Shown: in pieces, positions 10,060 to 19,018 of the stretch
Layout of the letters: each line of letters opens with the position of its first letter
Position numbering within the stretch: position 1 is the first letter of the stretch
Assembly: GCA_964035575.1 (NCBI GenBank)
Contig: OZ037895.1
Span: 930,001-994,000, forward strand
Reading direction: 5' to 3'
DNA length: 64,000 nucleotides
Source of the DNA: Rhynchopus sp. YZ270_cl-10
Taxonomy: Eukaryota > Euglenozoa > Diplonemea > Diplonemida > Diplonemidae
Program-made: the position numbers and the translations under genes
The notes under the pieces: generated by a model
Database searches by the model: none
Seen by the model: only the letters and a program-made list of their open reading frames with translations
Told to the model about the DNA's origin: nothing

Positions 10060-10520
10060 GGGTTTTGACCAAAACCAAGAACTTGTCCATTTCGGCAAAT
10101 TGACCCCACCACAGAACGGACGAATTCCGGAAATGCAAATGCCGGTGTTTTCGCGCATTTTCATGTTGCAAGACGTCAGGATCAGGGAGAGAAAATCTGG
10201 TTGTGGGATTTACATTGGCCCTCTTTACCCACATGGATTTTGACCAAAACCAAAAAATTGGCCATTTCGGCAAAGTGACCCCACCACAGCGCGGACGGAT
10301 TCCGGAAATTCCAATCGCGGTATGTTTTGGGGCTGAAAACCCACTGATTTTCAGGAGAAAAATTGCTTCCAAATCTCGGAATTTTCCGAATTTTCCTGAA
10401 AATGACCCTTGTTTACGAGTATGGGTTCATATTTTGCGAAAATTTAAGTCACTAAAATTTTGTCCATTTTTCCGTATATACCCCACCACAAGCCGGGATT
10501 GGCCCGGAAATGCCACAAAA
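10060..10520. repeat. Diverged tandem repeat, about 170-bp period
   Basis: The stretch TTTTGACCAAAACCAA, then CCATTTCGGCAAA, GACCCCACCACAG, CGGACG and ATTCCGGAAAT occurs at 10066-10140 and again at 10237-10313. A weaker third copy is at about 10450-10520 (CCATTTTTCCG, ACCCCACCACAAGCC, CCCGGAAATGCC). Confidence 0.7.
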
Positions 10521-11146
10521 CGGGGTTTCCGGGCCTCCCCAGCTAACCTTTTCAAGGAACGTTTTTCCGTACCCGAAATCCATTTTTTCCCCATTTTTTC
10601 CCATAATTAGCGCGACCACTGTTTTTGAGGGGAAAATCCAAAAAATAGGGTACTCTACTTGTCGCATGAGGGGGTCTGAGAAGGATGAGGAACTACTATG
10701 TGACCCCACCGCGACGAGCACGAAGCTCAATGAAGCCAGAATGCCCTCAAACGCGCGCTCCACCCCGATCAAACCCGAACCCAAGAGGGATGCCGAACTC
10801 GACCTCGCCGTTGGTTACTGGCGCGAGCTGACGATCCAGATATTGGATCAACTCGCTGGGTGACACACCAAAAGAGGGGCTCAGACAGTGACAAGTGTTG
10901 CCGGGATACGGAACGCCCTCCGACGTTTGCTCGAAGGGTACACCTGCCCAGAGAGAGTACCTGAACTGGCGAGGGCCTACACACACATTCCACACCTCCA
11001 TTGCGCAACCCTACCTTGATGACCTCATCGCCAGTGTCAAGGGCAACATGCACTCCGCGGGGGTGGTGCAACACTTGTGTATTATCATCAACGTGTACCA
11101 TGTTGTGAAACGCGCCTTCTCATTCTGCATGTGTTTGTCTTCACAA

Positions 11147-11175
11147 GAGCTTTTCCGCCGAAGGCGGAAAAGCTC
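11147..11175. repeat. Perfect 13-bp hairpin
   Basis: GAGCTTTTCCGCC, loop GAA, GGCGGAAAAGCTC. It sits near the right end of the element at 9634-11245. It would be a very stable RNA or DNA hairpin; no adjacent T-run on either strand marks it as a terminator. Confidence 0.85.
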
Positions 11176-11369
11176 GGGACCTGACCCGATTTAACAGAAT
11201 TTGACCCGATTTTGCCCCAAACCCATATTCCAAGCTCCTGCCCTGAAAAAAAGTCCCCCCTCCAAAAAAAAAAAAAACCACTTTCTCTTCCGCTGTGCCC
11301 AGTCAGCCTCCTCCTCACTCTCGGCAGAGAAAGAATTATTTTATACAAACTAAAGAAAGAAGTGTTTAG

Positions 11370-11430
11370 TATAGTGGTCACTCTAGGGTGGCTACACTAA
11401 TACCAAATTTTTCAAAAAAAAAAAAAAAAA
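11370..11430 (+). repeat. Dispersed repeat D, short form with A-tail
   Basis: TAGTGGTCACTCTAGGGTGG, then CTACACTAATACCAAATTTT and CAAAA, running into an A19 tract. It is the same block as at 27885-27940 and 53925-53975. Confidence 0.6.
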
Positions 11431-12546
11431 AAAGTGAAAAAAAAAAACGAAGCGAACAAAATGAAAAGCTATTTGTGTGAGAACAGAGATACCTTTTGGT
11501 ACGTCTCTCGCATTGCATTGCATTTGGAAATTTTCAAAGAAAAACAAAAAACAAAAAAAATACCGTTCGATTCAAAAAGAAAGAAAACCACAAAAAAAAC
11601 AAACAAAAATCTAAACATCGCGAGAAGATGAACTTCTGCGAAATGTCATTCGAGAAGAATGTCGTTTTTTTTAATCAAAAAAATACAGTGGAGATTGCAC
11701 AAACTGTGGCAACACAACCGAGGCAACTACACTACTCCAACAATTTATCAAATAAATAAAAATAACGAGATGCATGAGTGCGTTACGATCGATGATGGCG
11801 ATTCAGATACCGTCGCAGTCCACGACAGTAAACGACGCCGTCTCTAGGATCGAAGGGCGTTCTCTTATGGCCCCTACGGCACTACCCTTGAAACGAGAAA
11901 TCAAATGATTGTGTATTCCAGTGGGGGAAGGAGGAGGAGGAGGAGGGGAGAGTACTATTTAGAAAAAAGTACCTTTTTTTTTTTCAAGGTTACTAAGCAC
12001 GAGAGGCTTAGGTTCATCTTATAAATTTTTCTCTTTTATTTTATGTCACCCAATCTCATCTTGGAAGAAGAGGGGGAAAAAAAAGGAGCCTAGCTTGACT
12101 TTGGACTCCGTGCAACCTCGAAAACGGGGTTAATCTATGGAGTTAAATGTCTAAAGGGCTTTTGTATTTTCAAGTTTTTTCTTTCTTTTTTGAGGTGTTT
12201 GCACTTTCAATTTTTTTTTTTTTTTGTTTTTTTTTTTTTTTTTTGATGATTTCCGTTTCCGGTCATTGTTGCGCCAGGTTACATAGTACGGGGTTCCCCC
12301 CTGTGTATGGTTCTGGTATTTTGTTTCTTTAGTGCAGACATTGCTTCAATAGAAAAAGGGTGGTGATATTTCAGTATTACAACAATCGTTTGAATGAAAA
12401 AAAGGAAAAAAAAAAAAAAAAATGGAAAACTGTCGTTCTTTTTCCCCCTTAGTAGACTTACCCAATCCCCCATGCAATCAATGCCAACCAGTGTTACACA
12501 TTCTCTTGTTTTTTTTTTTTTGTAAATTTTTGTACACATCTCCACA
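11431..12546. other. Spacer with repeat D (11688-11753) and module B (11988-12034)
   Basis: The long form of repeat D at 11688-11753 nearly duplicates 5217-5281. Module B at 11988-12034 has the perfect stem CTAAGC (11993-11998) with GCTTAG (12006-12011) followed by GTTCATCTTATAAATTTTT. A GC-richer stretch at 11770-11850 (ending in a short ORF) has no recognisable product. The region ends in T-runs that lead into the next gene's splice acceptor. Confidence 0.5.
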
Positions 12547-12550
12547 GAAA

Positions 12551-13426
12551 ATGGGACGTGTCGCAATATCTGCAGTGCTGCTCGCAGCACTGTGCGGGAC
12601 TGCGCTTGGTGGCAGTGCACACGGGTCGGCTGAGCAGGACCACTACTACCTTGTCGAGTACGCGTTTGACGGCCACCCCGACACGCAGTTTGTGTCTGCA
12701 AATGGTCTGTCTGAGGTCATCATCGGGTGGAAGTACGGCCCCGCGACGACAGTGCTGCGCTACGGGTTGGTGCACTCGAGTGGGAACGGCCTGCTGGAGG
12801 AGCGTACCCCAAGAAGGTGGGTCATTGAGGGGCTTGGTGGTGTGTGTGGCTCGAACAACAACTGGGGGTTGCTGAGCACAAGCCCCGACATGACGGCAGA
12901 CGCGTGGCGCGCGATGGCGGTGAGGCAGGGTGTGCACTACACCCTCCCGATGTTCACTGTGCAGAACCCACTGCCGTGCTCGTCGTACCGTATGCGTGTC
13001 ACGATGGGCAACACACCCGACGGGGCGATCAAAAACATTGCGCTTGGGGAGCTCCTCCTCGACACGGGGTGCACGAAGTCGCCTGTGACGTGCTGGAACG
13101 GTGTTGTCCTCTACCCCGACCCGATGTGCAACATGCAGGCAATGTGTTCGCCGTGCCCCCCTGATATGCTGTACTGCTACAGCCACCCCTTTGTCACAGA
13201 GATTGTGCCACGTTGCCACGCAACGTGCCCTGCCCGTCGCTGTGTGGGTGGGTCGAATGTGTGCTGGGATGGGAACATAATAACGTTTCTGATATTTTTC
13301 ACATATTTTTCTTTTTCCTATTTTCGCATATCACAACACAGCAAGCTGGGAGGATCACCTTTACGCTGTGAAGCGCAGATGAAAACACCTCTCCTTGCTT
13401 CCATTACCTTGCTTTTCTGTTGCTAA
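12551..13426 (+). CDS. Secreted cysteine-rich protein with galactose-binding-like domain
   Basis: The start is set by ATG 12551, four bases after a T-rich tract ending CTCCACAG (12547), a likely trans-splice site. Residues 1-20 (MGRVAISAVLLAALCGTALG) form a signal peptide. Residues about 30-170 have the layout of a discoidin/F5-8-type galactose-binding domain: AFDGHPDTQF, a W.YGP..TVLRYGL strand, RRWVIEGL, and a terminal strand IALGELLLDTG. A Cys-rich tail with about 14 cysteines follows. GC content drops sharply after about 13270; the last 50 codons may include an unrecognised intron, with a hydrophobic end (TPLLASITLLFCC) that could be a GPI-anchor signal. Likely role is binding surface or extracellular glycans (inference). 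The exact 3' structure is uncertain. Confidence 0.7.
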   Translation: MGRVAISAVLLAALCGTALGGSAHGSAEQDHYYLVEYAFDGHPDTQFVSANGLSEVIIGWKYGPATTVLRYGLVHSSGNGLLEERTPRRWVIEGLGGVCGSNNNWGLLSTSPDMTADAWRAMAVRQGVHYTLPMFTVQNPLPCSSYRMRVTMGNTPDGAIKNIALGELLLDTGCTKSPVTCWNGVVLYPDPMCNMQAMCSPCPPDMLYCYSHPFVTEIVPRCHATCPARRCVGGSNVCWDGNIITFLIFFTYFSFSYFRISQHSKLGGSPLRCEAQMKTPLLASITLLFCC

Positions 13427-13580
13427 GCCAACTGTCCTCATGGGGTGAGTGTTCACTTCTTTGACAACTTTTCTTATGCACCCTCTTTTTTCTTGCTTTT
13501 TCTTTTTTATATTTGATTCCGACAAACTGCCACGAGGCGTTTGTCTTCTACCCGAGAATATTCGACAGTTTTCCATACTT

Positions 13581-14159
13581 TACTGGGTGATTTATAAAGT
13601 TGTTAAAATAAAACTAAATAATTATTTTACCCCCAAAAATTTCCCTCAGGTAACAACCATTTGGTAACAAAATAATTATTTTGTAAAATTAAAATAAAAA
13701 TGTATCTGGCCCAGGTAACAAACCCGGAAAACTGTAAAATAAAAATTGGAAAAAAAACATCACCTCTCGCCTGACGTGTGGTGATGGTGGTGAGGGTCAA
13801 AAAAAGTTCCTGGTAGAACCGTAGTTGAACCACGGGAGGGCCCTGGGTAACTGATCGCACCATAAAATCCTTTGCCTGCGGCGCCATTTTTCATTTTTGC
13901 TCCGCGTTCGTTGAGTGACTCGGTAGTGTGAAAGCTAGATTTTTACACCGTACCCTGATTTTTTTTTCGCCTGCGGCGCCATTTTATAAGAAGGTCCAGG
14001 TAACTGTTACTGTTATTTGTAAAAATAAAAAATATAAAAATCCGGAGGAAGAAGATGCCAGGTAACAAAACCGGAAAACTGTTTGTTACTAAAAAATAAA
14101 ATTCGCTTTTTTCGGAGACACCCCCAGGTTACTATAACAACAATCTGAATCACCCAGTA
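13581..14159. mobile_element. Inverted-repeat element with 5-bp target duplication TACTT
   Basis: The ends are TACTGGGTGATT...GTTGTTA on the left and its imperfect complement on the right, ending CCCAGTA at 14159. Identical TACTT flanks stand at 13576-13580 and 14160-14164. The interior has about six copies of CAGGTAAC or similar, two of CAAACCCGGAAAACTG type, and two of CCTGCGGCGCCATTTT. No ORF. A non-autonomous DNA element of unknown superfamily. Confidence 0.7.
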
Positions 14160-14164
14160 TACTT

Positions 14165-14492
14165 ATCTAAAAGTGAGCGACTACATGACTGTCATCAGAT
14201 TATTAAAAATGTGGACCACATCATAGTAGGGTAGCTACACTAATACGATCAAGTTTTCAAAAAAAAAAACATAACAAACCGATACTAACCACAACCACAA
14301 ACGCACATCCCCCTCTTCTGCTTTTACCAACTCTTATTTTTTTCCCGATTTCTTGCATTAATAACGCTAGCCCACACCCCCCCCGCCAGGGAATGGGTCA
14401 TTCTGTTTAGCACAGTTTTTTTCTTCTCCCTCTCTCTCTTTCCTGGGGTTTGAGCAGAATTTTTTTTTTTTTGACATTTTTTGGAGACAAAA
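14165..14492. other. Spacer with a short repeat D copy
   Basis: Repeat D short form at 14219-14268 (GGGTAGCTACACTAATACGA, then TCAAGTTTTC and an A10 tail). Then C- and T-rich DNA leads to the start of the next small ORF. Confidence 0.5.
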
Positions 14493-14696
14493 ATGGAAAG
14501 CATCTCGACACCTTCGTTAGGTGAACAGCACGCAGAACGACTTTGTGCACATATCCTTGAGGAGAGTATGACCAGATGGGGCCTTAAGCAGCGCCACACA
14601 CAATGTGACGCAGCGCTGACGGCAGGTCTTCGTGTTCACATACAGGAGCTGTTGTCCCAGGCAGATGCATCCGCGAACATACCCGATCCGTGTTGA
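14493..14696 (+). CDS. Small protein, unrecognised (67 aa)
   Basis: ATG 14493 follows a T12 tract and TTTTTTGGAG (AG at 14486), a plausible trans-splice site. The product begins MESISTPSLGEQHAERLCAH, is mildly helical, has no signal peptide or membrane segment, and contains Cys and His but no metal motif I can name. Base composition is clearly GC-richer than the flanks, which supports coding. It could also be the first exon of a larger gene, because the next 300 bases stay moderately GC-rich. Confidence 0.4.
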   Translation: MESISTPSLGEQHAERLCAHILEESMTRWGLKQRHTQCDAALTAGLRVHIQELLSQADASANIPDPC

Positions 14697-15024
14697 GGAC
14701 AACCAAAAAGGCTTCCGGGCTTATGGGACTCTCATCTCCGCACCCTCGCAAAAATTTGAGGGGAAAGTGCACAGTGGTTACCACTGTGTAGGTGCGTTGC
14801 AGGCTTTCTGCTGGTCGAAAACGTTGGAGGGGAGGAGGAGGCGGCGACGTGAAGACCGAATGTGAAATACCACAAAAAAAAATTGTAACGCCCCTCCTTT
14901 TCACAGCCACATCACCATTTTCTCCCCTTCCCCCCCTTTCTAACCTCATATAAATTTTTCAGGTGCAAACCCCCCTCTTCTCTCCCCCCTCCCAATTCTC
15001 TCTTTTTGACCTGGTGTGACTGAT
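14697..15024. other. Spacer with acceptor for the next gene
   Basis: GC-richer up to about 14860, then pyrimidine-rich. CATATAAATTTTTCAG (AG at 14962) is the likely trans-splice acceptor of the glycosidase gene. Confidence 0.45.
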
Positions 15025-17658
15025 ATGCGTATCGAGGTGACGGTGCATGGAGACAGACGACGTCAGGAGATTCATAGCTTTGGTGCGAGCGATGCATGGT
15101 CGACGGAGGCAGTGGGGCACTGGCCTGCGGCGGTGAAGGAGGAGATCTGCACCCTCCTCTTTGACACGGGGATTGATGAGGACGGCAGGCCGAATGGGAT
15201 TGGGTTGAGCTGCTGGCGGGTGCTCGCTGGGGCGGGGACGACTGCACGCACTGCGAATGATTGGCGTGCTTCTGAGACATATCTTCGCGACGAATGGCGC
15301 AAACGCGGCATCGAAGACGACACCTCATACGACTTCTCCCGATGTCCCGGACAACGTTGGTTTGTCCTTGCCGCACACCGGCACAACGTACCGCACTTCG
15401 TCCTCTTCGCCCATTCACCTCCTGCACCTATGACCGCCAATGCCGAATCCGTTCCGGACTCAGGGACATGCAATTTGGCAACCCGAGATGGATTCCGTGC
15501 CCGAGAGTTTGCAGTCTACCTCACGAAGATTATGTCCCACTTTGAGCGTTTGGGCATTCATTTCGCGGCCGTCTCTCCTGTACACGAGGCGCATTGGCAG
15601 AGCGACGCAACGTATTGCGAAGGGTGTTCTTTCACCAACGAGGAGATCGGGCGTGTCATGCGGTCGCTCGAAAGCGAGATGGTGCGCCGCTCGCAGCGAA
15701 CCATGGTGGGCGTCCCTGATGCAGGGACCATCGACTACCTGACACAGCCCATCCCCGCTTACGAACGCTCCTCGGACTTCATCCGGGCCTACTTCGGCGA
15801 CGGCCGTATTGTGCCTTCACAGCAACTCCTTCTCATTACGGGGCATTCTTACTTCTCTTGCTGGCCTCAAGAAGACCGTTTAGTGGCAACCCGCGAGGCG
15901 CTTGCTGAAGCTATGGCACCTTCCATCCGACACGGCGCGCAGTATTGGATGACAGAGTACTCCCTCTACATCCCTGCGGAAGAGGCATTTGTCCCAGAGC
16001 AGGTTGCCCGCGCTTTGTCGCCTGGAGGGCGTGAAGAGGGCCTCAAAGACCGTGCTGGAATGGATGCAGCGTTGTGGGTGGCTCGGGTGATACACTGTGA
16101 TTTGGTAATAGCCGGTGCCTCGGCATGGCATTGGTGGCTTGCAATGTCTCCAGAAGGGGTGACCGAAGGGCTGCTCCGTCTCGGTGACAAAACCTTCACC
16201 ACGACAAAGACGTTGTATGCATTAGGGCATTACTCTCTCTTTGTGCGGCCTGGAATGGTGCGGGTGGAAACAAACCGTTCAGATGACCAGGTTGATAGGG
16301 AGTCGTTAGAAGGGTTGCTGATGTCTGCGTTTACAGGGCACGGAAGGGTGGTGTTGGTGGCAGTGAATATGGGGCATGTGGATGAGGAGGTGAAGCTGGG
16401 GTTGGTGGAGTGTGGCGATGTGCTTCCAGGGGCAACGTGGTTTCGGTCGTTTGTTACTTCGGGGACTGCGTCGTTGACGCCTTATCGGAGTTTTAGGTTG
16501 GGTGGTTCTGTAAAAATCCCGAAACGCTCTGTTGTTACTTGCGTCGCAGAGATCTGCGAAGATGGTGACCAATTCTACTTAGTTGCTGCCGGATCGGAGC
16601 ACGGTCTACCTCTCTGCCTTGAGGTCAGCCATGGGTCTCCTCAACGTTGTGCCATGGTGGGGGTAGGGCGTTTAGTCGGTCACGGCCATCAACTCTGGCA
16701 GCTTAATGCCATAGGATCGGGTATGTCTCTCGCAGCGTGCCACTCTGGGTACGTTCTGGACGTCGTAAATGAATCGAAAACACCGAAATCACCACTGCAC
16801 CAAAATGCGCGCCAGCCTAGCCCTTCGCAGGTTTGGATGGTAGAGAGGTTGCCGAATGGGACGGCGTATTTGACGGTTCAACACTCCAAGCATGTGTTAG
16901 AGGCCTACGGAAACTCGGTAAGGGTGAACACCCGGTTAGGCCGTCCAGAGCAGCTGTGGATGTTAGTCCCGCATGACGCAGATTTGGCGAACATTCCCCT
17001 GAACCCTGCGTTGAGTGCAGCGCATCTGCAGAAGAAAACGATGGCAGCCTGGTGCGGGGAGTGGGTCGACGAACTGCCACCACCCATGGCGAAGGTGCCT
17101 GCGATCCACAAACCGTCCTCAAGGTACGCACCGCAAAACGTTGCTCCTACCAATTCTGATTCGGATGTCCCGCAGAATGTACAGAAAAAGAAAAAGCCGA
17201 ATAAACGAGGTTCCATGGGAGGGTCGTCTGCGTCAACGGTTTCTGGGGGGCAGAAGCGAAAGGCAGTCAGATCGCCTCCTGCATCGTCGCACAGCAGGGC
17301 GTCGATTCTCTGTGAGTCGGACGAAAGCGGGTCGTCCTCATGCGATAATTTGGTGTTTCATTTGAAGCTGCAAGGAGGGTCGCGGCAAGACGAACAATAC
17401 CTGGCCATCCTTCATCGTATGATAGTGAACGCACTAAGCGAGCCAGACATGGGTGCGCCCTCGGTTCCTGCGAACAAAGTAACGCTTCGTGTCATCAGCG
17501 CAAACAGCGGCATTCTGCTGGTAGAAGTATGCATTGTTGGGATAGACGAGCTCACAGAGTCGCAGACAGCGAGGCTTAGCCGTGCAGTTAACAACATGAT
17601 GGACGTCGATAAAAACCCAGAAATAGGCACCAACGCGACCAGCTCAGAAAGTCATTGA
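15025..17658 (+). CDS. GH30-like glycoside hydrolase with ricin-type lectin domain
   Basis: 877 residues from ATG 15025; an in-frame GTG three codons earlier is unlikely to be used. Residues about 10-490 resemble endo-beta-1,6-galactanase-like GH30 enzymes: HSFGASDAWS near the start, IGLSCWRVLAGAG, the acid/base Glu E188 in AVSPVHEAHW, and the nucleophile E311 in YWMTEYSLY. Residues about 510-655 form a beta-trefoil RICIN-type domain with QLWQL, QVWMV and QLWML repeats, probably for glycan binding. A Ser/Lys-rich linker (about 690-770) and a conserved-looking C-terminal alpha/beta segment of about 95 residues follow; that last domain I do not recognise. Likely action: cleavage of beta-linked galactan or a related polysaccharide. 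Oddly, no signal peptide is visible, so it is cytosolic, or a leader exon lies upstream. Confidence 0.82.
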   Translation: MRIEVTVHGDRRRQEIHSFGASDAWSTEAVGHWPAAVKEEICTLLFDTGIDEDGRPNGIGLSCWRVLAGAGTTARTANDWRASETYLRDEWRKRGIEDDTSYDFSRCPGQRWFVLAAHRHNVPHFVLFAHSPPAPMTANAESVPDSGTCNLATRDGFRAREFAVYLTKIMSHFERLGIHFAAVSPVHEAHWQSDATYCEGCSFTNEEIGRVMRSLESEMVRRSQRTMVGVPDAGTIDYLTQPIPAYERSSDFIRAYFGDGRIVPSQQLLLITGHSYFSCWPQEDRLVATREALAEAMAPSIRHGAQYWMTEYSLYIPAEEAFVPEQVARALSPGGREEGLKDRAGMDAALWVARVIHCDLVIAGASAWHWWLAMSPEGVTEGLLRLGDKTFTTTKTLYALGHYSLFVRPGMVRVETNRSDDQVDRESLEGLLMSAFTGHGRVVLVAVNMGHVDEEVKLGLVECGDVLPGATWFRSFVTSGTASLTPYRSFRLGGSVKIPKRSVVTCVAEICEDGDQFYLVAAGSEHGLPLCLEVSHGSPQRCAMVGVGRLVGHGHQLWQLNAIGSGMSLAACHSGYVLDVVNESKTPKSPLHQNARQPSPSQVWMVERLPNGTAYLTVQHSKHVLEAYGNSVRVNTRLGRPEQLWMLVPHDADLANIPLNPALSAAHLQKKTMAAWCGEWVDELPPPMAKVPAIHKPSSRYAPQNVAPTNSDSDVPQNVQKKKKPNKRGSMGGSSASTVSGGQKRKAVRSPPASSHSRASILCESDESGSSSCDNLVFHLKLQGGSRQDEQYLAILHRMIVNALSEPDMGAPSVPANKVTLRVISANSGILLVEVCIVGIDELTESQTARLSRAVNNMMDVDKNPEIGTNATSSESH

Positions 17659-17692
17659 TGTGTTATCGGAAAAAAAGGGGTGAGAACGAATG

Positions 17693-17790
17693 ACGTTTAT
17701 ACCTTCCGTACAAAAGGCTTCGGATAACATTGAGTACAGACCCTATTAACCCCCAAATGGGCTCTTAGGTTATTGTCGACACAACAAAAA
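17693..17790 (+). repeat. Dispersed repeat C, copy 2
   Basis: Aligns with 6487-6585 through about 20 shared bases around AACATTGAGTACAGACCCTA and the end TTAGGTTATTGTCGACACA, followed by an A-rich tail. It has the same orientation as the genes. Confidence 0.6.
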
Positions 17791-17862
17791 AACGAAAAAA
17801 AAAAAAAAAGTGAGGTGACTGTGTACATCCCAGGTGTTTGCACGATATTTTTTTTGTTTGCG

Positions 17863-17998
17863 CAACACTCCGGGGTTCGATAACCCATGGAGTGTCAGTG
17901 CCTGCGTCCCAGAGGCGTTTTGCACTATCAACTTCACTTTGTTTTTTTTAAAGGTGACTGAAGCTGTCGTGAGGCTTAGGATCATCTTACAAAGTTTC
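17863..17998 (+). repeat. Composite A-B structured repeat, best A copy
   Basis: It begins GCAACACTCCGGGGTTCGAT with AACCC and GGAGTGT, which fold as nested stems ACACTCC/GGAGTGT and GGGTT/AACCC. GGTTCGATAAC resembles a pol III box B. Module A follows (GTCAGTGCCTGCGTCCC, AGAGGCGTTTTGCACTATCA), then a pyrimidine tract ending AAAG. Module B starts GTGACTGAAGC and contains GGCTTAGGATCATCTTACAAA. Function is unknown; a small retroposed or structured RNA is likely. Confidence 0.5.
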
Positions 17999-19018
17999 CC
18001 CCTCCCTACTATAGTAATGTTAGTTACTAAGAGATGACCCCCTTTTTGTAGATTTATTCTCCTTTCTTTAGAATGTCCGTATGAAAACAGTGATGATGTC
18101 GTGTGTTCCTTTTTAGAGGGTAGGGTAGGGTGGGGTGGGGCTGTGGGTAGTGCTTGCTTCCATCTAGATATAGGCAAGAAATTTTCAGGGTGTTAACCGC
18201 GTTTTGAGCGCGTCTGCACGTTTACCAAAAATGTCATCTTATTTCAAAAATTTCAAAAAAAAATCTCAAACCCAGGGTGTTCCCTACACGAGAAACGATA
18301 GTGGCAATAGAAAGGCTGTGCCTGTTTAAAATCAGTGTGTCTGGGTCAATCCCGAATGTACGGGACTCGCTAAAATGGCCCAAAAATAATGTGTGAGAGG
18401 ACACATTCATTTCTGCACGTTGTGAGGGCGTGCTGTTAAGCTTTACCCCCGTCTCTTTTTGCATAAAAAGGGTAGCGTAGCCAACATTGTAAAGCAATGC
18501 ACCTTTTGTTTGTCTGGCATCGTACAGTGGGTCAGTCGGAGGTGCCTGTATCGGCAACCACAATTTCTTTATCCTTAGTGAAAGAAGGAACCATCCCAAC
18601 CAAAAACACACCATAGAGCACACACAAAAAAGAAGGCACCATCATTCCTCCTCTCTCCCTTTAAAACCTTCGCTTACAACTCCGCTTACAGTAGTACAAG
18701 AAACTTGGCGTTCAAATAAGTTTGGCGGAATTGGGGGAATTTGGCGCATTTTTTTTTTTTTTTTTGGACGATTTCTGAATGTAAATGAAAGCTGGAAAGC
18801 GCAAAACGCCGTTGTGGACTGCTGTACTCTGTTCCTCCAGAGCTTGTCTAAAGCAACACAAAGGTGAAACTATTTTCGGGCACCATTCGCCACACACACA
18901 CCCCCTTTACACAAACGACAGCAACACTACACAACACGACACACCACACATATTCTTTCAACCCCCCTCTCTCCCTTCTCCCCTCTTTCGGCGTCACAAA
19001 AGGGGCTTTTTGCGTGGA

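Larger units (their letters stand above)
9634..11245. mobile_element. Probable degenerate inverted-repeat element
   Basis: The left end (GGAGCTTGGGGGTTAAATCG, then GGTCAGATTGACCCGATTT) and the right end (GACCCGATTTAACAGAATTT, then TTGACCCGATTTTG, closing with CCAAGCTCC) are imperfect inverted copies. The interior has four or five spaced copies of a GACCCCACCACAG...CGGA...CCGGAAAT motif at about 9898, 10105, 10276, 10478 and 10699, a GC-richer stretch at 10673-11110 and a perfect hairpin at 11147-11175. No clear target duplication was found, so the boundaries are tentative. Confidence 0.4.
17659..19018. other. Spacer with repeats C, A and B
   Basis: Repeat C occupies 17693-17790 with an A15 tail. 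The A-B composite occupies 17863-17998. The stretch 18000-18784 shows nothing recognisable apart from GGGTAGGGTAGGGTGGGGTG at 18119-18138, a G-rich string. A 129-codon minus-strand ORF at 18234-18623 is discussed under rejected items. Confidence 0.5.

Noticed and set aside
10895-11100. Faint reverse-transcriptase-like word (YLDDLI) in a GC-richer stretch
   Set aside because: One short motif without neighbouring retroelement domains or terminal repeats; not enough to call a retroelement fossil.
17871-17890. tRNA gene suggested by GGTTCGATAAC
   Set aside because: No acceptor, D or anticodon arm can be drawn around it; the T-arm itself does not pair properly with a 7-base loop.
18119-18138. Telomere-like or G-quadruplex repeat GGGTAGGGTAGGG
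   Set aside because: Only about four irregular G-runs; too short to be an interstitial telomere, though it might form a quadruplex.
18234-18623. 129-aa minus-strand ORF
   Set aside because: Antisense to the direction of all other genes, AT-rich at its end, no recognised domain and no acceptor at its start.
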